From Nitratireductor soli (GTDB lineage Bacteria; Pseudomonadota; Alphaproteobacteria; Rhizobiales; Rhizobiaceae), in the NCBI RefSeq assembly GCF_001050155.1, contig NZ_LFVY01000001.1, forward strand, positions 124,001 to 188,000: a stretch of DNA of 64,000 bases. The letters run 5' to 3'. Shown in pieces: positions 45,901-55,594 of this stretch (its first letter is position 1; the number at the start of each line of letters is the position of its first letter). Under the pieces are notes generated by a model. The model had not been told where the DNA came from and did not search any database. It saw only the letters and a program-made list of their open reading frames with translations. The position numbers and the translations under genes are program-made.

Positions 45901-48840
45901 GTGCGCCCTTCGACAGACGACCATATCGAGACCGTACCGGGCGCTTGCTTTGGGCGGGATCTCTCCAAAGACGCGTTGGCCGGACTGGTTCGATCCGCCG
46001 CCGACTGGCTATGGGAGAGCGACGAAAGCCACAGGCTGAGCTGGGTGTCGGAGGGTTTCGAGCAGCAAACGGGCCTTGATCGGAACCGGTTGATCGGCCA
46101 ATCGCGCGTCGTTCCGACGAAAACCGGACCGCATGGAGCGGCGGATGTTGCCGCGTATGAACGCCTGCTGGCGGAACGCCGGCCATTCCAGCATTTCATT
46201 CACGAAATCACCGAGGCGGACGCGGCGTGCCGCTTCGTTTCCATCTCCGGCACCCCCCGTTTCGATGATGAAGGGTTGTTCGTCGGCTATCGCGGCCTTG
46301 GCAGCAACGTCACGCCGCTGATGCGGGTGCTCGAACGCCCCATGGCTGCGGCGCTGGAAAAGGCAAAACTCGTCGAAGCGATGATCGACGCGTTGCCGAA
46401 CCCGGTTTTTGCCAAGGATCCCGCGCTGCGCTTCGTGCTGGTCAACCAGGCGTTTGCCAGGATGCTGGGTGTCGAGGCGGAGGATCTGCTGGGCAGATCG
46501 GCGGCGGAGTTCGTCGCGGCACCGACCGCCGTCAGGCTGGAGGCAAGCGACCGGCAGGTGCTGGAGACAGGCATCGACGACGAGATCGAGGAGGATTGCG
46601 TTCGTCCGGGCGTCGGCCGCTACCGCGTCGTGCGCAAACATCGTGTCGAGGCTGGTGGCGGCAGGAAATATGTCGTCGGCACGATCTTCGACATCACCGA
46701 GATGAGGCAACGCGAGAACGACGCGGAGGCGGCGCGAAAGCGCCTCACCGAAGTGCTCGAATCCTTGCCGGCCGGCGTGGTCATCTACGATCGTGACGAC
46801 CGCTACGTGCTCGCCAATCGCAAGATGCAGGCGTCGCTTCCTGACCTGGTGCATACCATGAAGCCCGGCTGCTCGCTGCGCGAGACCATCGAGGCGGCGC
46901 ATGAGGCCGGTTATTTCCGCGAAAGCGGTTTTCCGGAGATCGACGCGCTCTACGATCGCGATCGGCAGGCCTGGGCCGATGCCTATCTGCAGACCTACCG
47001 GATCAAGCAGCGCGTGTTCGAGCGGTGCAATCCGGACGGGCGCTGGTTCAAGGCCATCGATACGCGTACCGAGGAAGGCACGTTCATCGGCGTGCGGGTC
47101 GACATCTCCGAGTTGAAGGAGCGCGAGCAGGAGTTGCGCGCGGCGCGCGAAACCGCCGTCCTCGCCGACCGGGCGAAATCGGAATTCCTGGCCAATATGA
47201 GCCATGAGATCCGCACGCCGATGAACGGCGTGCTGGGCATGGCCGAACTCCTGACCAAGACGGAGCTGGCGCCGAAGCAGAAGACCTTCGCCGACATCAT
47301 CCTGAAATCGGGCAACGCGCTGCTGACGATCATCAACGACATCCTCGATTTCTCGAAGATCGACGCGGGGCATATCGTGCTCGACGCCGAGCCGTTCCAT
47401 CTCGCCGAAGCGATCGAGGACGTGGCAACCTTGATGTCGTCACGCGCCAAGGAGAAGGACCTGGAGCTGATTGTCCGGGTGGACCCCGGTATCACCGGGG
47501 CGGTGATCGGCGATGCCGGCCGTATCCGCCAGATCCTGACCAATCTCGTGGGCAACGCCGTCAAGTTCACCGAAAGGGGCCACGTCCTCGTCAATGTCAG
47601 CGGCGAGGAGGCCGATGACGGCGTGCAGACGCTGCAGTTCAGCGTCACCGATACGGGCATCGGCATTCCCAAGCACAAGCTCGGCCATGTGTTCGACAAG
47701 TTCAGCCAGGTGGACGCCTCCTCGACGCGGCGCCACGAAGGCACCGGGCTGGGGCTCGCCATCACCTCCCGGCTGGTCGACCTGATGGGCGGCCGCATCG
47801 GCGTCGAAAGTGTCGAGGGCAGTGGCTCGACCTTCTGGTTCACCGCGGCTCTTCCTGCCGCGGAGGCGGTCGAGCGCCAGCCGCTCGCCCCGCGCGACGT
47901 CTCGGGCGCCCGTGTGCTGGTCGTCGACGACAATGCCGTCAACCGGATGATCCTCAACGAGCAGATGGCGCATTGGGGGTTCGATGCCTGCGCGGCGCGC
48001 GATGTTCCGGAGGGGCTGAAGGTGCTGCAGGCGGCGGCGGATCTCAACGCGCCCGTCGATTGCCTGGTGGTCGATTACCAGATGCCGATCATGAACGGCA
48101 TGGACATGGTGCAGGCGATGCAGCTGCAGCCGGCGCTGGCCGGCATTCCGGTGGTGCTTCTGACGTCGGTCGACCAGTCCCTGGCAAGCCTCGGGCCAAA
48201 ATCCCCGGCGATCGCCGCGCAACTGATCAAGCCGACCCGCTCCGCGGCGCTGCTCGAGGCGATCGTTACAGCCGTTCAAGGACGTCGCGGCGGCATCACG
48301 ACGGAAACGGAGGCGGAAGCAGAGGACGCGACGCTGCTGGCCGCCCCGGCTGCCGCTGCGGAGCAGGAACCGGCCGCAGCCAGGGATGGCATGGACGGCG
48401 GCGGCAATCCCCTGACGGCACACGGCATTGATGTCCTCGTCGCCGAGGACAACGAGGTCAATCAGCTCGTCTTCCGGCAGATACTGGCCGAATCCGGGCT
48501 TCGGTTCGAGATCGTTGAAAACGGCAAGCTCGCTGTCGCCGCGCACAGGCGGGTCAAGCCGCGATTGATCCTGATGGACGTGTCGATGCCGGAGATGAAC
48601 GGCCTTGAGGCAACGGCCGAGATTCGCCGCGCGGAGGAGGGGCAACAGCGCCGCGTGCCGATCATCGGCGTTACGGCGCATGCGCTGAAAGGGGATCGCG
48701 AGCGTTGCATCGAGGCGGGGATGGACGACTATGTCTCGAAGCCCATCAGCCCCCGGCTCTTGCTCGACAAGATCAACCCATGGATAAAACCAGGGGGTGT
48801 AGAGGCGCCGAAATCCAACCGGGTCGAATCGTTTAACTAG
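45901..48840 (+). CDS. Hybrid sensor histidine kinase with PAS domains and two receiver domains
   Basis: A 979-residue kinase with no obvious membrane span. PAS-like domains occupy about residues 20-140, 145-270 and 285-410. HisKA has the phospho-acceptor His435 in NMSHEIRTPMNG, followed by an HATPase (NLVGNAVKFTERG, DTGIGIPKHKLGHVF, GTGLGLAI). Receiver 1 has Asp725 (VVDYQMP) and receiver 2 Asp893 (LMDVSMPEMNG). No Hpt domain is seen, so the phosphate probably goes to a separate protein. GTG 45901 has GGAAGG upstream; TTG 45853 is the longer choice. Signal unknown; probably cytoplasmic. Confidence 0.9.
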   Translation: MRPSTDDHIETVPGACFGRDLSKDALAGLVRSAADWLWESDESHRLSWVSEGFEQQTGLDRNRLIGQSRVVPTKTGPHGAADVAAYERLLAERRPFQHFIHEITEADAACRFVSISGTPRFDDEGLFVGYRGLGSNVTPLMRVLERPMAAALEKAKLVEAMIDALPNPVFAKDPALRFVLVNQAFARMLGVEAEDLLGRSAAEFVAAPTAVRLEASDRQVLETGIDDEIEEDCVRPGVGRYRVVRKHRVEAGGGRKYVVGTIFDITEMRQRENDAEAARKRLTEVLESLPAGVVIYDRDDRYVLANRKMQASLPDLVHTMKPGCSLRETIEAAHEAGYFRESGFPEIDALYDRDRQAWADAYLQTYRIKQRVFERCNPDGRWFKAIDTRTEEGTFIGVRVDISELKEREQELRAARETAVLADRAKSEFLANMSHEIRTPMNGVLGMAELLTKTELAPKQKTFADIILKSGNALLTIINDILDFSKIDAGHIVLDAEPFHLAEAIEDVATLMSSRAKEKDLELIVRVDPGITGAVIGDAGRIRQILTNLVGNAVKFTERGHVLVNVSGEEADDGVQTLQFSVTDTGIGIPKHKLGHVFDKFSQVDASSTRRHEGTGLGLAITSRLVDLMGGRIGVESVEGSGSTFWFTAALPAAEAVERQPLAPRDVSGARVLVVDDNAVNRMILNEQMAHWGFDACAARDVPEGLKVLQAAADLNAPVDCLVVDYQMPIMNGMDMVQAMQLQPALAGIPVVLLTSVDQSLASLGPKSPAIAAQLIKPTRSAALLEAIVTAVQGRRGGITTETEAEAEDATLLAAPAAAAEQEPAAARDGMDGGGNPLTAHGIDVLVAEDNEVNQLVFRQILAESGLRFEIVENGKLAVAAHRRVKPRLILMDVSMPEMNGLEATAEIRRAEEGQQRRVPIIGVTAHALKGDRERCIEAGMDDYVSKPISPRLLLDKINPWIKPGGVEAPKSNRVESFN

Positions 48841-48885
48841 CTGTATTTAAATGATTTTTTTAAAACTTTCAGATTCCGTTCCACA

Positions 48886-48911
48886 ATACATGGTGCGATC
48901 GCACCATGTAT
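48886..48911. repeat. Perfect 26-bp palindrome
   Basis: The sequence is its own complement over 26 bp, centred on GCGATCGC, with flanks ATACATGGT and ACCATGTAT. It lies 46 nt after the kinase stop and is followed by an AT-rich stretch (ATATATATTTCTTATT). It could be a terminator of the kinase gene or a protein-binding site; the absence of a clean T-run leaves this open. Confidence 0.75.
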
Positions 48912-49212
48912 GACATATATATTTCTTATTAGAGTTGTACATTGATGATCTGTTATTCGGCCTCATCAAGATTTCCGGACGGGCGGAGATTCACTGGCCA
49001 TGGGGGGTCCAAACGAGCCCCAACAGGACCTATTCCGGGTTTACGCCCAGCCGGTGCAATTTTATCATCTCTGATGATGTTCCCCCGTCCGGCTTTTTTG
49101 GCCGACGTTCGTCGAGTGCACATCCGGATCATAGGTCGTTTTCTCGAACCGATTGTCTGCTCGGCACCGCCCCGAATTGGAATGTGACAGGCTGAACGGC
49201 TTCTTAACCGGA

Positions 49213-49241
49213 GCGACATGAAACCGTCACGGAACTGTTAC
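49213..49241 (+). promoter_or_regulatory. PHO box (PhoB site), three half-sites
   Basis: Three 7-mers spaced by 4 nt: GCGACAT (49213-49219), CCGTCAC (49224-49230) and CTGTTAC (49235-49241). The 11-bp period is the PhoB half-site spacing. It lies about 70 nt before pstS, the expected place. Confidence 0.78.
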
Positions 49242-49313
49242 AGAGAGTTGTTATGCCGCTCCCCGACGCCTGACTTGGCGTTCAATCGAATTCCGAACAG
49301 GGAGCCATCTCCA

Positions 49314-50342
49314 ATGAACAAACTCGTTCTCACCGCTTCGGCGGCATCGATCGCCCTCGCCGGTACGGTCAGCTTGGCCGTCGCCCGCGACCAGATCCAG
49401 ATCGCCGGGTCGTCCACCGTTCTTCCCTATGCCGCGATCGTCGCCGAGGCCTTTGGCGAAAACACCGAGTATCCGACGCCGGTGGTCGAATCCGGCGGGT
49501 CGGGCGCGGGCCGCAAGAAGCTTTGCGAAGGCGTTGGCGAGAACACGATCGACATCGCCAACTCGTCCTCGCGCATCAAACAGTCGGATATCGATCTGTG
49601 CGCACAGAACGGCGTCAAGGAAATCCAGGAAGTCCGCATCGGTTATGACGGCATTGTTTTCGCGTCGGACATCAATGGCCCAGAATACGCCTTCACGCCG
49701 GCCGACTGGCACAACGCGCTTGCCGCCAAAGTGCTGAAGGACGGCGCGTTGGTCGCCAACCCCTACAAAAAGTGGAGCGAGATTCGCGCCGACCTGCCGG
49801 ACCAGAACATTCTGGCCTTCATCCCAGGCACGAAGCACGGAACGCGCGAAGTGTTCGATGAGAAGGTGATCATCGACGGCTGCGAGGAAAACGGCACCGC
49901 CGAAGCTCTCAAGGCAGCCGGCCTCGAAGAGAAGGAATGCATGGCGCTCCGCACCGACGGCGTATCGATCGATATCGACGGCGACTATACCGAGACGCTG
50001 GCCCGTGTCGACGCCAACAAGAACGGCATCGGCGTTTTCGGCCTGTCGTTCTACCAGAACAACACCGACAAGCTGCGCGTCGGCACCATGGGCGGCATCG
50101 TTCCGTCCGTCGAGACGATCGCATCCGGCGAGTATCCGGTTTCCCGCCCGCTCTTCTTCTATGTGAAGAACGCGCATCTGGACGTGATTCCAGGCATGCA
50201 GGAGTATATCGAGTTCTTCGTCTCCGATGAGATCGCCGGTCCCGACGGTCCGCTGGCTGCCTATGGCCTCGTCTCCGACCCGGAGCTCGCCAAGACCCAG
50301 GAGATGATCAAGAATCGTGTCCCGATGGGCGCGCTGAACTGA
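49314..50342 (+). CDS. pstS: Phosphate ABC importer binding protein
   Basis: A 342-residue periplasmic phosphate-binding protein. A signal peptide (residues 1-24, ending AVA) precedes IQIAGSSTVLPYAAIVAEAFGE, and ESGGSGAGRKKLCEG is the phosphate-binding loop region. DIANSSSRIKQSDIDLCAQNGVKEIQEVRIGYDGIV follows. It captures phosphate for PstCAB. ATG 49314 is 72 nt downstream of the PHO box; the frame extends upstream, but the start here gives the signal peptide. A hairpin follows the stop. Confidence 0.93.
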   Translation: MNKLVLTASAASIALAGTVSLAVARDQIQIAGSSTVLPYAAIVAEAFGENTEYPTPVVESGGSGAGRKKLCEGVGENTIDIANSSSRIKQSDIDLCAQNGVKEIQEVRIGYDGIVFASDINGPEYAFTPADWHNALAAKVLKDGALVANPYKKWSEIRADLPDQNILAFIPGTKHGTREVFDEKVIIDGCEENGTAEALKAAGLEEKECMALRTDGVSIDIDGDYTETLARVDANKNGIGVFGLSFYQNNTDKLRVGTMGGIVPSVETIASGEYPVSRPLFFYVKNAHLDVIPGMQEYIEFFVSDEIAGPDGPLAAYGLVSDPELAKTQEMIKNRVPMGALN

Positions 50343-50357
50343 TCTTCGCATGAGGTG

Positions 50358-50387
50358 GAGGCGGTGCCGACGGGCACCGCCTCATTT
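50358..50387 (+). terminator. Hairpin between pstS and pstC
   Basis: An 11-bp stem (GAGGCGGTGCC, 50358-50368, with GGCACCGCCTC, 50373-50383; loop GACG) followed by ATTTTCC. It would lower expression of pstCAB relative to pstS or protect the pstS message, a common arrangement for binding-protein operons. Confidence 0.75.
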
Positions 50388-50410
50388 TCCATCAGGGCGG
50401 ACGCAGGCAT

Positions 50411-51871
50411 ATGACCCCAGGCATACTCACAATCATCGTGCTGGTGCTCACCATGGCCGGCTACATCCTCGGCCGGCGCCGCGCGTTGGCTGTGGCCAAG
50501 CGGGATGGTGTGCGCCTTCACTCTCTGCCCGGCCATTACGGCCAGGCCGTCGCGCTGTTTACAGCCGTTCCGGCCTTGTTGCTGATGGGGGCGTGGCTGT
50601 TTCTGCAACCGCTCCTCATCGAAAACCAGATCAGTTCGCAGATACCCGACAGCGTGATCCCCGAGGGCGGTGCGCGGAGCCTTGTTATGGCCGATGTCCG
50701 CCGCATTGCCGGCGGTCTGGACCGTCTCGTCGAAGCGGGCAGCTTCGGTGAGGACGATCTGTCGTCGATGCGCGCGGACTTCACCAGTGTACGCGGCCGC
50801 CTCGCAGAAGTTGGCGTCGCGCTCGGCTCGGACGTCGCGCCGGCTGTGTTCGATGCCGCTGAGTCCTATCGCGGCATCGCCAATACGAGTTCGCTCTTGA
50901 GAAACGCCGCTGTCCTGGCCACGGCCCTGGGCTTCGGCTTCCTGGCATTGCGCCGGATCCGGCCGACGCTGCGCGCCCGCAATGTCAGCGAAACGTTCAT
51001 TCGCTCCCTGTTGATCGGGTCATCGCTGGTCGCGATCCTGACCACGTTCGGAATCGTCGCTTCGCTGCTGTTTGAAACGATCCACTTCTTTCGGCTCTAT
51101 CCGGCCAGGGATTTCTTCTTTTCGACGGTGTGGAATCCCCAGTTTCGCGGCGGTTCCGACCTTGGCATTCTTCCTCTGCTGTGGGGCACGTTCTACGTTT
51201 CCCTCGTTGCCTTGCTGCTGGCCGTGCCAATCGGCCTGATGATCGCGGTCTATCTGGCCGAATATTCAGGCAAGGCGCTGCGCAGCTTCGCCAAACCCGC
51301 CATCGAGATCCTCGCCGGCATTCCGACCATCGTGTACGGTCTCTTCGCCCTCATAACCGTCGGGCCTTTCCTGCGGGACTGGATTGCGCAGCCTCTCGGA
51401 TTGGGGAGCTCGTCATCATCCGTCCTGACCGCTGGGCTCGTCATGGGAATCATGCTGATTCCATTCGTCTCTTCGTTGTCCGACGACGTCATCAATGCGG
51501 TGCCGCAAGCGATGCGCGACGGCTCCTACGGTCTCGGCGCCACGCAGTCGGAGACCATCATGAGGGTGATCATGCCGGCCGCCCTTCCGGGGATCGTCGG
51601 CGCGATCCTGCTCGCCGCAAGCCGCGCCATCGGCGAGACCATGATCGTCGTCATGGGGGCAGGGGCGGCCGCTCGCCTCGGGCTCAATCCCCTGGAAGCC
51701 ATGACCACGGTGACGGTCAAGATCGTCAGTCAGTTGACCGGCGATACCGAGTTCGCAAGTCCCGAGACGCTGGTCGCGTTCGCGCTCGGCCTGACGCTTT
51801 TCGTCTTCACGCTCGGCCTCAATATCCTTGCGCTCTATATCGTGCGCAAATACCGGGAGCAGTATGAATGA
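50411..51871 (+). CDS. pstC: Phosphate ABC importer permease PstC
   Basis: A 486-residue permease with a long N-terminal extension (two spans plus about 100 periplasmic residues) as in rhizobial PstC. The core has LLWGTFYVSLVALLLAVPIGLMIAVYLAEY, then the EAA-type loop AVPQAMRDGSYGLGATQSETIMRVIMPAALPGIVGAILLAASRAIGETMIV. It forms the channel with PstA. Its stop overlaps the pstA start (ATGA at 51868-51871). Confidence 0.92.
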   Translation: MTPGILTIIVLVLTMAGYILGRRRALAVAKRDGVRLHSLPGHYGQAVALFTAVPALLLMGAWLFLQPLLIENQISSQIPDSVIPEGGARSLVMADVRRIAGGLDRLVEAGSFGEDDLSSMRADFTSVRGRLAEVGVALGSDVAPAVFDAAESYRGIANTSSLLRNAAVLATALGFGFLALRRIRPTLRARNVSETFIRSLLIGSSLVAILTTFGIVASLLFETIHFFRLYPARDFFFSTVWNPQFRGGSDLGILPLLWGTFYVSLVALLLAVPIGLMIAVYLAEYSGKALRSFAKPAIEILAGIPTIVYGLFALITVGPFLRDWIAQPLGLGSSSSSVLTAGLVMGIMLIPFVSSLSDDVINAVPQAMRDGSYGLGATQSETIMRVIMPAALPGIVGAILLAASRAIGETMIVVMGAGAAARLGLNPLEAMTTVTVKIVSQLTGDTEFASPETLVAFALGLTLFVFTLGLNILALYIVRKYREQYE

Positions 51872-53220
51872 CCGACCTGACAGCAATGCCTGCCGTCGGT
51901 GGCTCGCAAAGCCGTTCGCTCTTCCTGCGCGGCGAGCGAACGCGGCGGCGCCATATGGCGGAGAGCCGCTTCCGCGCAATCGGCCTGGCGGCGGTCATCT
52001 TCGGCATCCTGGTGCTGGTCGGTCTGCTCGGGTCGATTCTCGCCAACGGCGTCTCGTCCTTCCGACAGACCTATATCGCGCTCGATGTCTATCTCGATCC
52101 CGCAAAGCTGGACAAGGCAGGCGATCGCGACCCGGAGGCGCTGCGCAAGCTCACGACCTTCACATACCAGCCGCTGATCAAGACCGCGGTGGAGGGGCTG
52201 ATCGAAGAGAAGGGCATCAGTGTCGACGGTCTCGGCGGCAAGGATGTGGAAGGGATCATATCGAAGGAGGCGCCGGCCGAGCTGAGGCACTTTGTGCTCG
52301 CCCATCCCTCCAGAATCGGGGAGACGGTCAAGTTCGAGCTTCTCGCCGACGGGCGCATCGACGGGTACTACAAGGGCCGGGTCACGATGGAGACGGCGAA
52401 GCTCGACCGCAACGTCTCGCCCGAACAACTGATGCTGGCCGATGAACTGAAGGCGGCGGGCGTGCTGACGACCCGGTTCAACTGGTCCTTCTTCACGGCG
52501 CCGGACGCATCCGACACGCGGCCGGAGGCGGCGGGCCTCGGCGTTGCCATCCTCGGCTCGATCTACATGATGCTGATCGTTCTGGTCTTGTCGCTGCCGA
52601 TCGGTGTCGCCGCCTCGATTTATCTGGAGGAATTCGCGCCGCAGAACAGGCTGACCGACATCATTGAGGTCAACATCGCGAATCTCGCGGCTGTTCCGTC
52701 GATCGTGTTCGGCATTCTCGGGCTGGCGGTGTTCATCAATTATGTGGGACTGCCGCAATCCGCGCCAATCGTTGGCGGACTTGTCCTCACGCTGATGACA
52801 CTGCCGACAATCATCATTGCGACCCGAGCGGCCTTGAAAGCCGTGCCGCCCTCCATTCGTGAGGCGGCGCTGGGTGTGGGAGCCTCGAAGATGCAATCCA
52901 CCTTCCATCATGTTCTGCCGCTTGCAGCACCGGGCATTCTGACCGGCGCGATCATCGGCCTTGCCCAGGCGCTCGGCGAGACCGCCCCGCTGCTGCTCAT
53001 CGGCATGGTGGCCTTTGTGCGCGAGTTTCCCGCGGCGCCACCGGGAGGTTTCTTCGATCCGGCGTCGGCCCTGCCGGTTCAGGTGTACAATTGGACGCAG
53101 CGCGGCGACCCGGCCTTCATCGAGCGGGCATCCGGCGCGATCATTGTGCTGCTGGTCTTTCTTATCATAATGAATCTGGGCGCCATCTTCCTGCGTCGCC
53201 GCTTCGAGCGCCGCTGGTAA
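51868..53220 (+). CDS. pstA: Phosphate ABC importer permease PstA
   Basis: A 450-residue permease, longer than enterobacterial PstA because of an about 180-residue N-terminal region that carries one span and a periplasmic domain, as seen in Hyphomicrobiales. The core has GLGVAILGSIYMMLIVLVLSLPIGVAASIYLEEFAP and the loop AVPPSIREAALGVGASKMQSTFHHVLPLAAPGILTGAIIGLAQALGETAPLLLIG. It overlaps pstC by 4 nt and precedes pstB by 14 nt. Confidence 0.92.
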   Translation: MTDLTAMPAVGGSQSRSLFLRGERTRRRHMAESRFRAIGLAAVIFGILVLVGLLGSILANGVSSFRQTYIALDVYLDPAKLDKAGDRDPEALRKLTTFTYQPLIKTAVEGLIEEKGISVDGLGGKDVEGIISKEAPAELRHFVLAHPSRIGETVKFELLADGRIDGYYKGRVTMETAKLDRNVSPEQLMLADELKAAGVLTTRFNWSFFTAPDASDTRPEAAGLGVAILGSIYMMLIVLVLSLPIGVAASIYLEEFAPQNRLTDIIEVNIANLAAVPSIVFGILGLAVFINYVGLPQSAPIVGGLVLTLMTLPTIIIATRAALKAVPPSIREAALGVGASKMQSTFHHVLPLAAPGILTGAIIGLAQALGETAPLLLIGMVAFVREFPAAPPGGFFDPASALPVQVYNWTQRGDPAFIERASGAIIVLLVFLIIMNLGAIFLRRRFERRW

Positions 53221-53234
53221 GGGAGTAGAGGGAC

Positions 53235-54050
53235 ATGAACATGCTTACAGACGCTGCCGTGGAAGAGACGCTGCAATCGGGGTCGAAGCCGGCCGCCAGC
53301 AAGATGGCGGGTAAGGACGTGACCGTTCACTATGGCGAGAAGCAGGCCCTGTTCGGCGTCAATCTGGAAGTGCCGGAAAGGCAGGTGATGGCGCTGATCG
53401 GCCCATCGGGCTGCGGCAAATCCACCTTCCTGCGGTGCCTGAACCGGATGAACGACACGATCGACATCTGCCGTGTCGGAGGCTCGATCTTGCTCGATGG
53501 AGAGGACATCTACGATCCGCGGATCGACGTGGTGGAGCTGCGCGCGCGGGTCGGCATGGTGTTCCAGAAGCCCAACCCGTTCCCCAAGTCGATCTACGAG
53601 AACGTCGCCTACGGCCCGCGCATCCACGGGCTGGCGTCGAAGAAGTCGGAGTTCGACGAGGTGGTCGAGACCAGCCTGCAGAAGGCCGGCCTGTTCAACG
53701 AGGTGAAGGATCGCCTGCAGGAGCCGGGGACCGGGCTTTCGGGCGGCCAGCAACAGCGCTTATGCATCGCCCGCGCCATCGCCGTTTCGCCGGAAGTCAT
53801 CCTGATGGACGAGCCGTGCTCGGCACTTGACCCCATCGCCACGGCGAAGGTCGAGGAACTGATCGACGAATTGCGCGAGAACTACACCATCGTCATCGTC
53901 ACCCATTCGATGCAGCAGGCGGCGCGCGTCTCGCAGCGCACGGCGATGTTCCATCTGGGCAATCTCGTCGAGGAGGGACCGACCGACAAGATGTTCACCA
54001 ATCCCGACGACAAGCGCACGCAGGACTACATCACCGGGCGCTTCGGCTGA
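53235..54050 (+). CDS. pstB: Phosphate ABC importer ATPase PstB
   Basis: A 271-residue ATPase. Walker [10 protein letters not shown], the PstB-typical [13 protein letters not shown]-loop [23 protein letters not shown], signature [16 protein letters not shown], Walker [14 protein letters not shown] and switch His in [11 protein letters not shown]. The Cys before SALDP is characteristic of PstB. It powers phosphate uptake and takes part in PhoU-mediated signalling. The start follows a GGGAGTAGAGGGAC leader. Confidence 0.95.
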   Translation: MNMLTDAAVEETLQSGSKPAASKMAGKDVTVHYGEKQALFGVNLEVPERQVMALIGPSGCGKSTFLRCLNRMNDTIDICRVGGSILLDGEDIYDPRIDVVELRARVGMVFQKPNPFPKSIYENVAYGPRIHGLASKKSEFDEVVETSLQKAGLFNEVKDRLQEPGTGLSGGQQQRLCIARAIAVSPEVILMDEPCSALDPIATAKVEELIDELRENYTIVIVTHSMQQAARVSQRTAMFHLGNLVEEGPTDKMFTNPDDKRTQDYITGRFG

Positions 54051-54081
54051 CCTGCGGCCGCCACCAACGAGGAACACTATC

Positions 54082-54795
54082 ATGGGCGAGCATACCGTCA
54101 GCTCCTTCGACGAGGAACTCGAGCATATCGACCGGCTGATCCGCGACATGGGCGACCTGTCGGGCGCGATGACGCGGGCGTCGACCAATGCGCTGCTCGA
54201 ATCCGACAATGCGCTGGCGCAGCGCGTCATCTCCGACGACGCGATCATGGACGCCAAGCAGCGCGAACTGGATGAGCGCGCCATCACGCTGATCGCCAAG
54301 CGTCAGCCAATGGCGCAGGACCTGCGCAGCGTCGTCGGCGCCATCCGCATGGCCTCCGACCTGGAGCGGATCGGCGACCTGGCCAAGAACATCGCCAAGC
54401 GCGTCGGTGCCGTCGGCCAGCAGGGCGCGACGCCGCGCTCACTCGCCCATTCGATCGACGCGATGGCCGGCCTGGTGCTGCATCAGGTGAACGCGGTGGT
54501 CGAGCAGTATGTGCAGCGCAACGCCGATGCGCTGATCCGTCTGCGCGACGACGACGAGAAGGTCGATATCCAGTACACCTCGGTGTTCCGCGAGTTGCTG
54601 ACCTACATGATGGAAGACCCGCGCAACATCACCTCCTGCACGCATCTCCTGTTCTGCGCCAAGAATCTGGAGCGAATCGGCGATCATGTGACCAACATCG
54701 CCGAAAATGCCTATTATGTGATGACCGGTTCGCAGCTTCCGGTGCAGCGTCCGAAGCTCGATGAAACGCAGATGACGGTCGACGCCGAATCGTGA
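54082..54795 (+). CDS. phoU: Phosphate signalling protein PhoU
   Basis: A 237-residue all-helical protein made of two PhoU three-helix repeats. EELEHIDRLIRDMGDLSGAMTRASTNALL opens the first and YVQRNADALIRLRDDDEKVDIQYTSVFRELLTYMMEDPRNITSCTHLLFCAKNLERIGDHVTNIAENAYY is in the second; the two metal-cluster-type motifs (ASDLERIGDLAKNIA and ERIGDHVTNIAE) are present. It links the transporter to the sensor kinase and limits phosphate uptake. It lies 31 nt after pstB. Confidence 0.94.
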   Translation: MGEHTVSSFDEELEHIDRLIRDMGDLSGAMTRASTNALLESDNALAQRVISDDAIMDAKQRELDERAITLIAKRQPMAQDLRSVVGAIRMASDLERIGDLAKNIAKRVGAVGQQGATPRSLAHSIDAMAGLVLHQVNAVVEQYVQRNADALIRLRDDDEKVDIQYTSVFRELLTYMMEDPRNITSCTHLLFCAKNLERIGDHVTNIAENAYYVMTGSQLPVQRPKLDETQMTVDAES

Positions 54796-54829
54796 GCGAC
54801 CGCATGAATGCCGTAGGAGAATTGCTGCC

Positions 54830-55519
54830 ATGATTGCTCCCAAGGTCATGGTCGTTGAAGACGACGAGCCGCTGTGCGTCCTGCTGAAATACAATCTGGA
54901 GGCCGAAGGCTATCAGGTGGAGATGATCTCGCGCGGCGACGAGGCCGAGGTCAGGCTGCAGGAGAATGTTCCCGACCTTCTGGTGCTTGACTGGATGGTA
55001 CCGGCAGTGTCCGGCATCGAACTGTGCCGGCGGCTGCGGATGCGGCCGGAAACCGAGCGCCTGCCGATCATCATGCTGACGGCGCGCGGCGAGGAAAGCG
55101 ACCGGGTGCGCGGCCTGTCGACCGGTGCCGACGACTATCTGGTGAAGCCGTTCTCGACGCCGGAATTCGTCGCCCGCGTGCGGGCGCTGCTTCGGCGGGC
55201 CAAGCCGGAAGTGCTGTCCACCGTATTGTCGGTGGGCGACATCGTGCTCGATCGTGAATCGCATCGCGTCTATCGGCGCAAGAATGAAATCCGCCTCGGG
55301 CCGACCGAGTTTCGCCTTCTGGAGTTCATGATGCAGCATCCCGGTCGCGTCTTCTCGCGCAGCCAGCTGCTCGACAATGTCTGGGGCGAGACGATCTACA
55401 TCGACGAACGCACCGTCGACGTTCATGTCGGGCGCCTGCGCAAGGCGGTCAATCAGGGCCGCATGCCCGATGTGATCCGCACAATCCGCGGCGCCGGATA
55501 CGCCATTCGCGAGATCTGA
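54830..55519 (+). CDS. phoB: Phosphate regulon response regulator PhoB
   Basis: A 229-residue OmpR-type regulator. The receiver has acidic VEDDEPL, the phosphorylated Asp in LLVLDWMVPAVSG, Thr in IMLTARGEES and Lys in DDYLVKPFSTPE. The DNA-binding domain (LGPTEFRLLEFMMQHPGRVFSRSQLLDNVWG, then VDVHVGRLRKAV) ends the protein. It is last in the pst operon, with no phoR in this window; its kinase must be elsewhere. It should bind the PHO box at 49213. Confidence 0.94.
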   Translation: MIAPKVMVVEDDEPLCVLLKYNLEAEGYQVEMISRGDEAEVRLQENVPDLLVLDWMVPAVSGIELCRRLRMRPETERLPIIMLTARGEESDRVRGLSTGADDYLVKPFSTPEFVARVRALLRRAKPEVLSTVLSVGDIVLDRESHRVYRRKNEIRLGPTEFRLLEFMMQHPGRVFSRSQLLDNVWGETIYIDERTVDVHVGRLRKAVNQGRMPDVIRTIRGAGYAIREI

Positions 55520-55541
55520 CGGCATCAGCCGGCAGTCAATG

Positions 55542-55568
55542 AAAAGCCCCGGTCGGGCCGGGGCTTTT
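55542..55568 (+). terminator. Terminator after phoB
   Basis: An 11-bp stem AAAAGCCCCGG/CCGGGGCTTTT (55542-55552 and 55558-55568, loop TCGGG) ends in a T-run. It closes the pst-phoU-phoB operon and may also serve the convergent small gene at 55595. Confidence 0.92.
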
Positions 55569-55594
55569 GCATCGTCGGCAGGTGCCGGCGGCGC

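Larger units (their letters stand above)
48841..49313. other. Intergenic region before the phosphate regulon
   Basis: About 470 bp with AT-rich stretches. It holds a perfect palindrome (48886-48911) and the PHO box (49213-49241). Short frames between 48935 and 49195 lack ribosome sites and family similarity, so no gene is called. Confidence 0.6.

Noticed and set aside
48935-49195. Short frames before pstS
   Set aside because: No ribosome sites, no hydrophobic or domain pattern, and they overlap each other in several frames.
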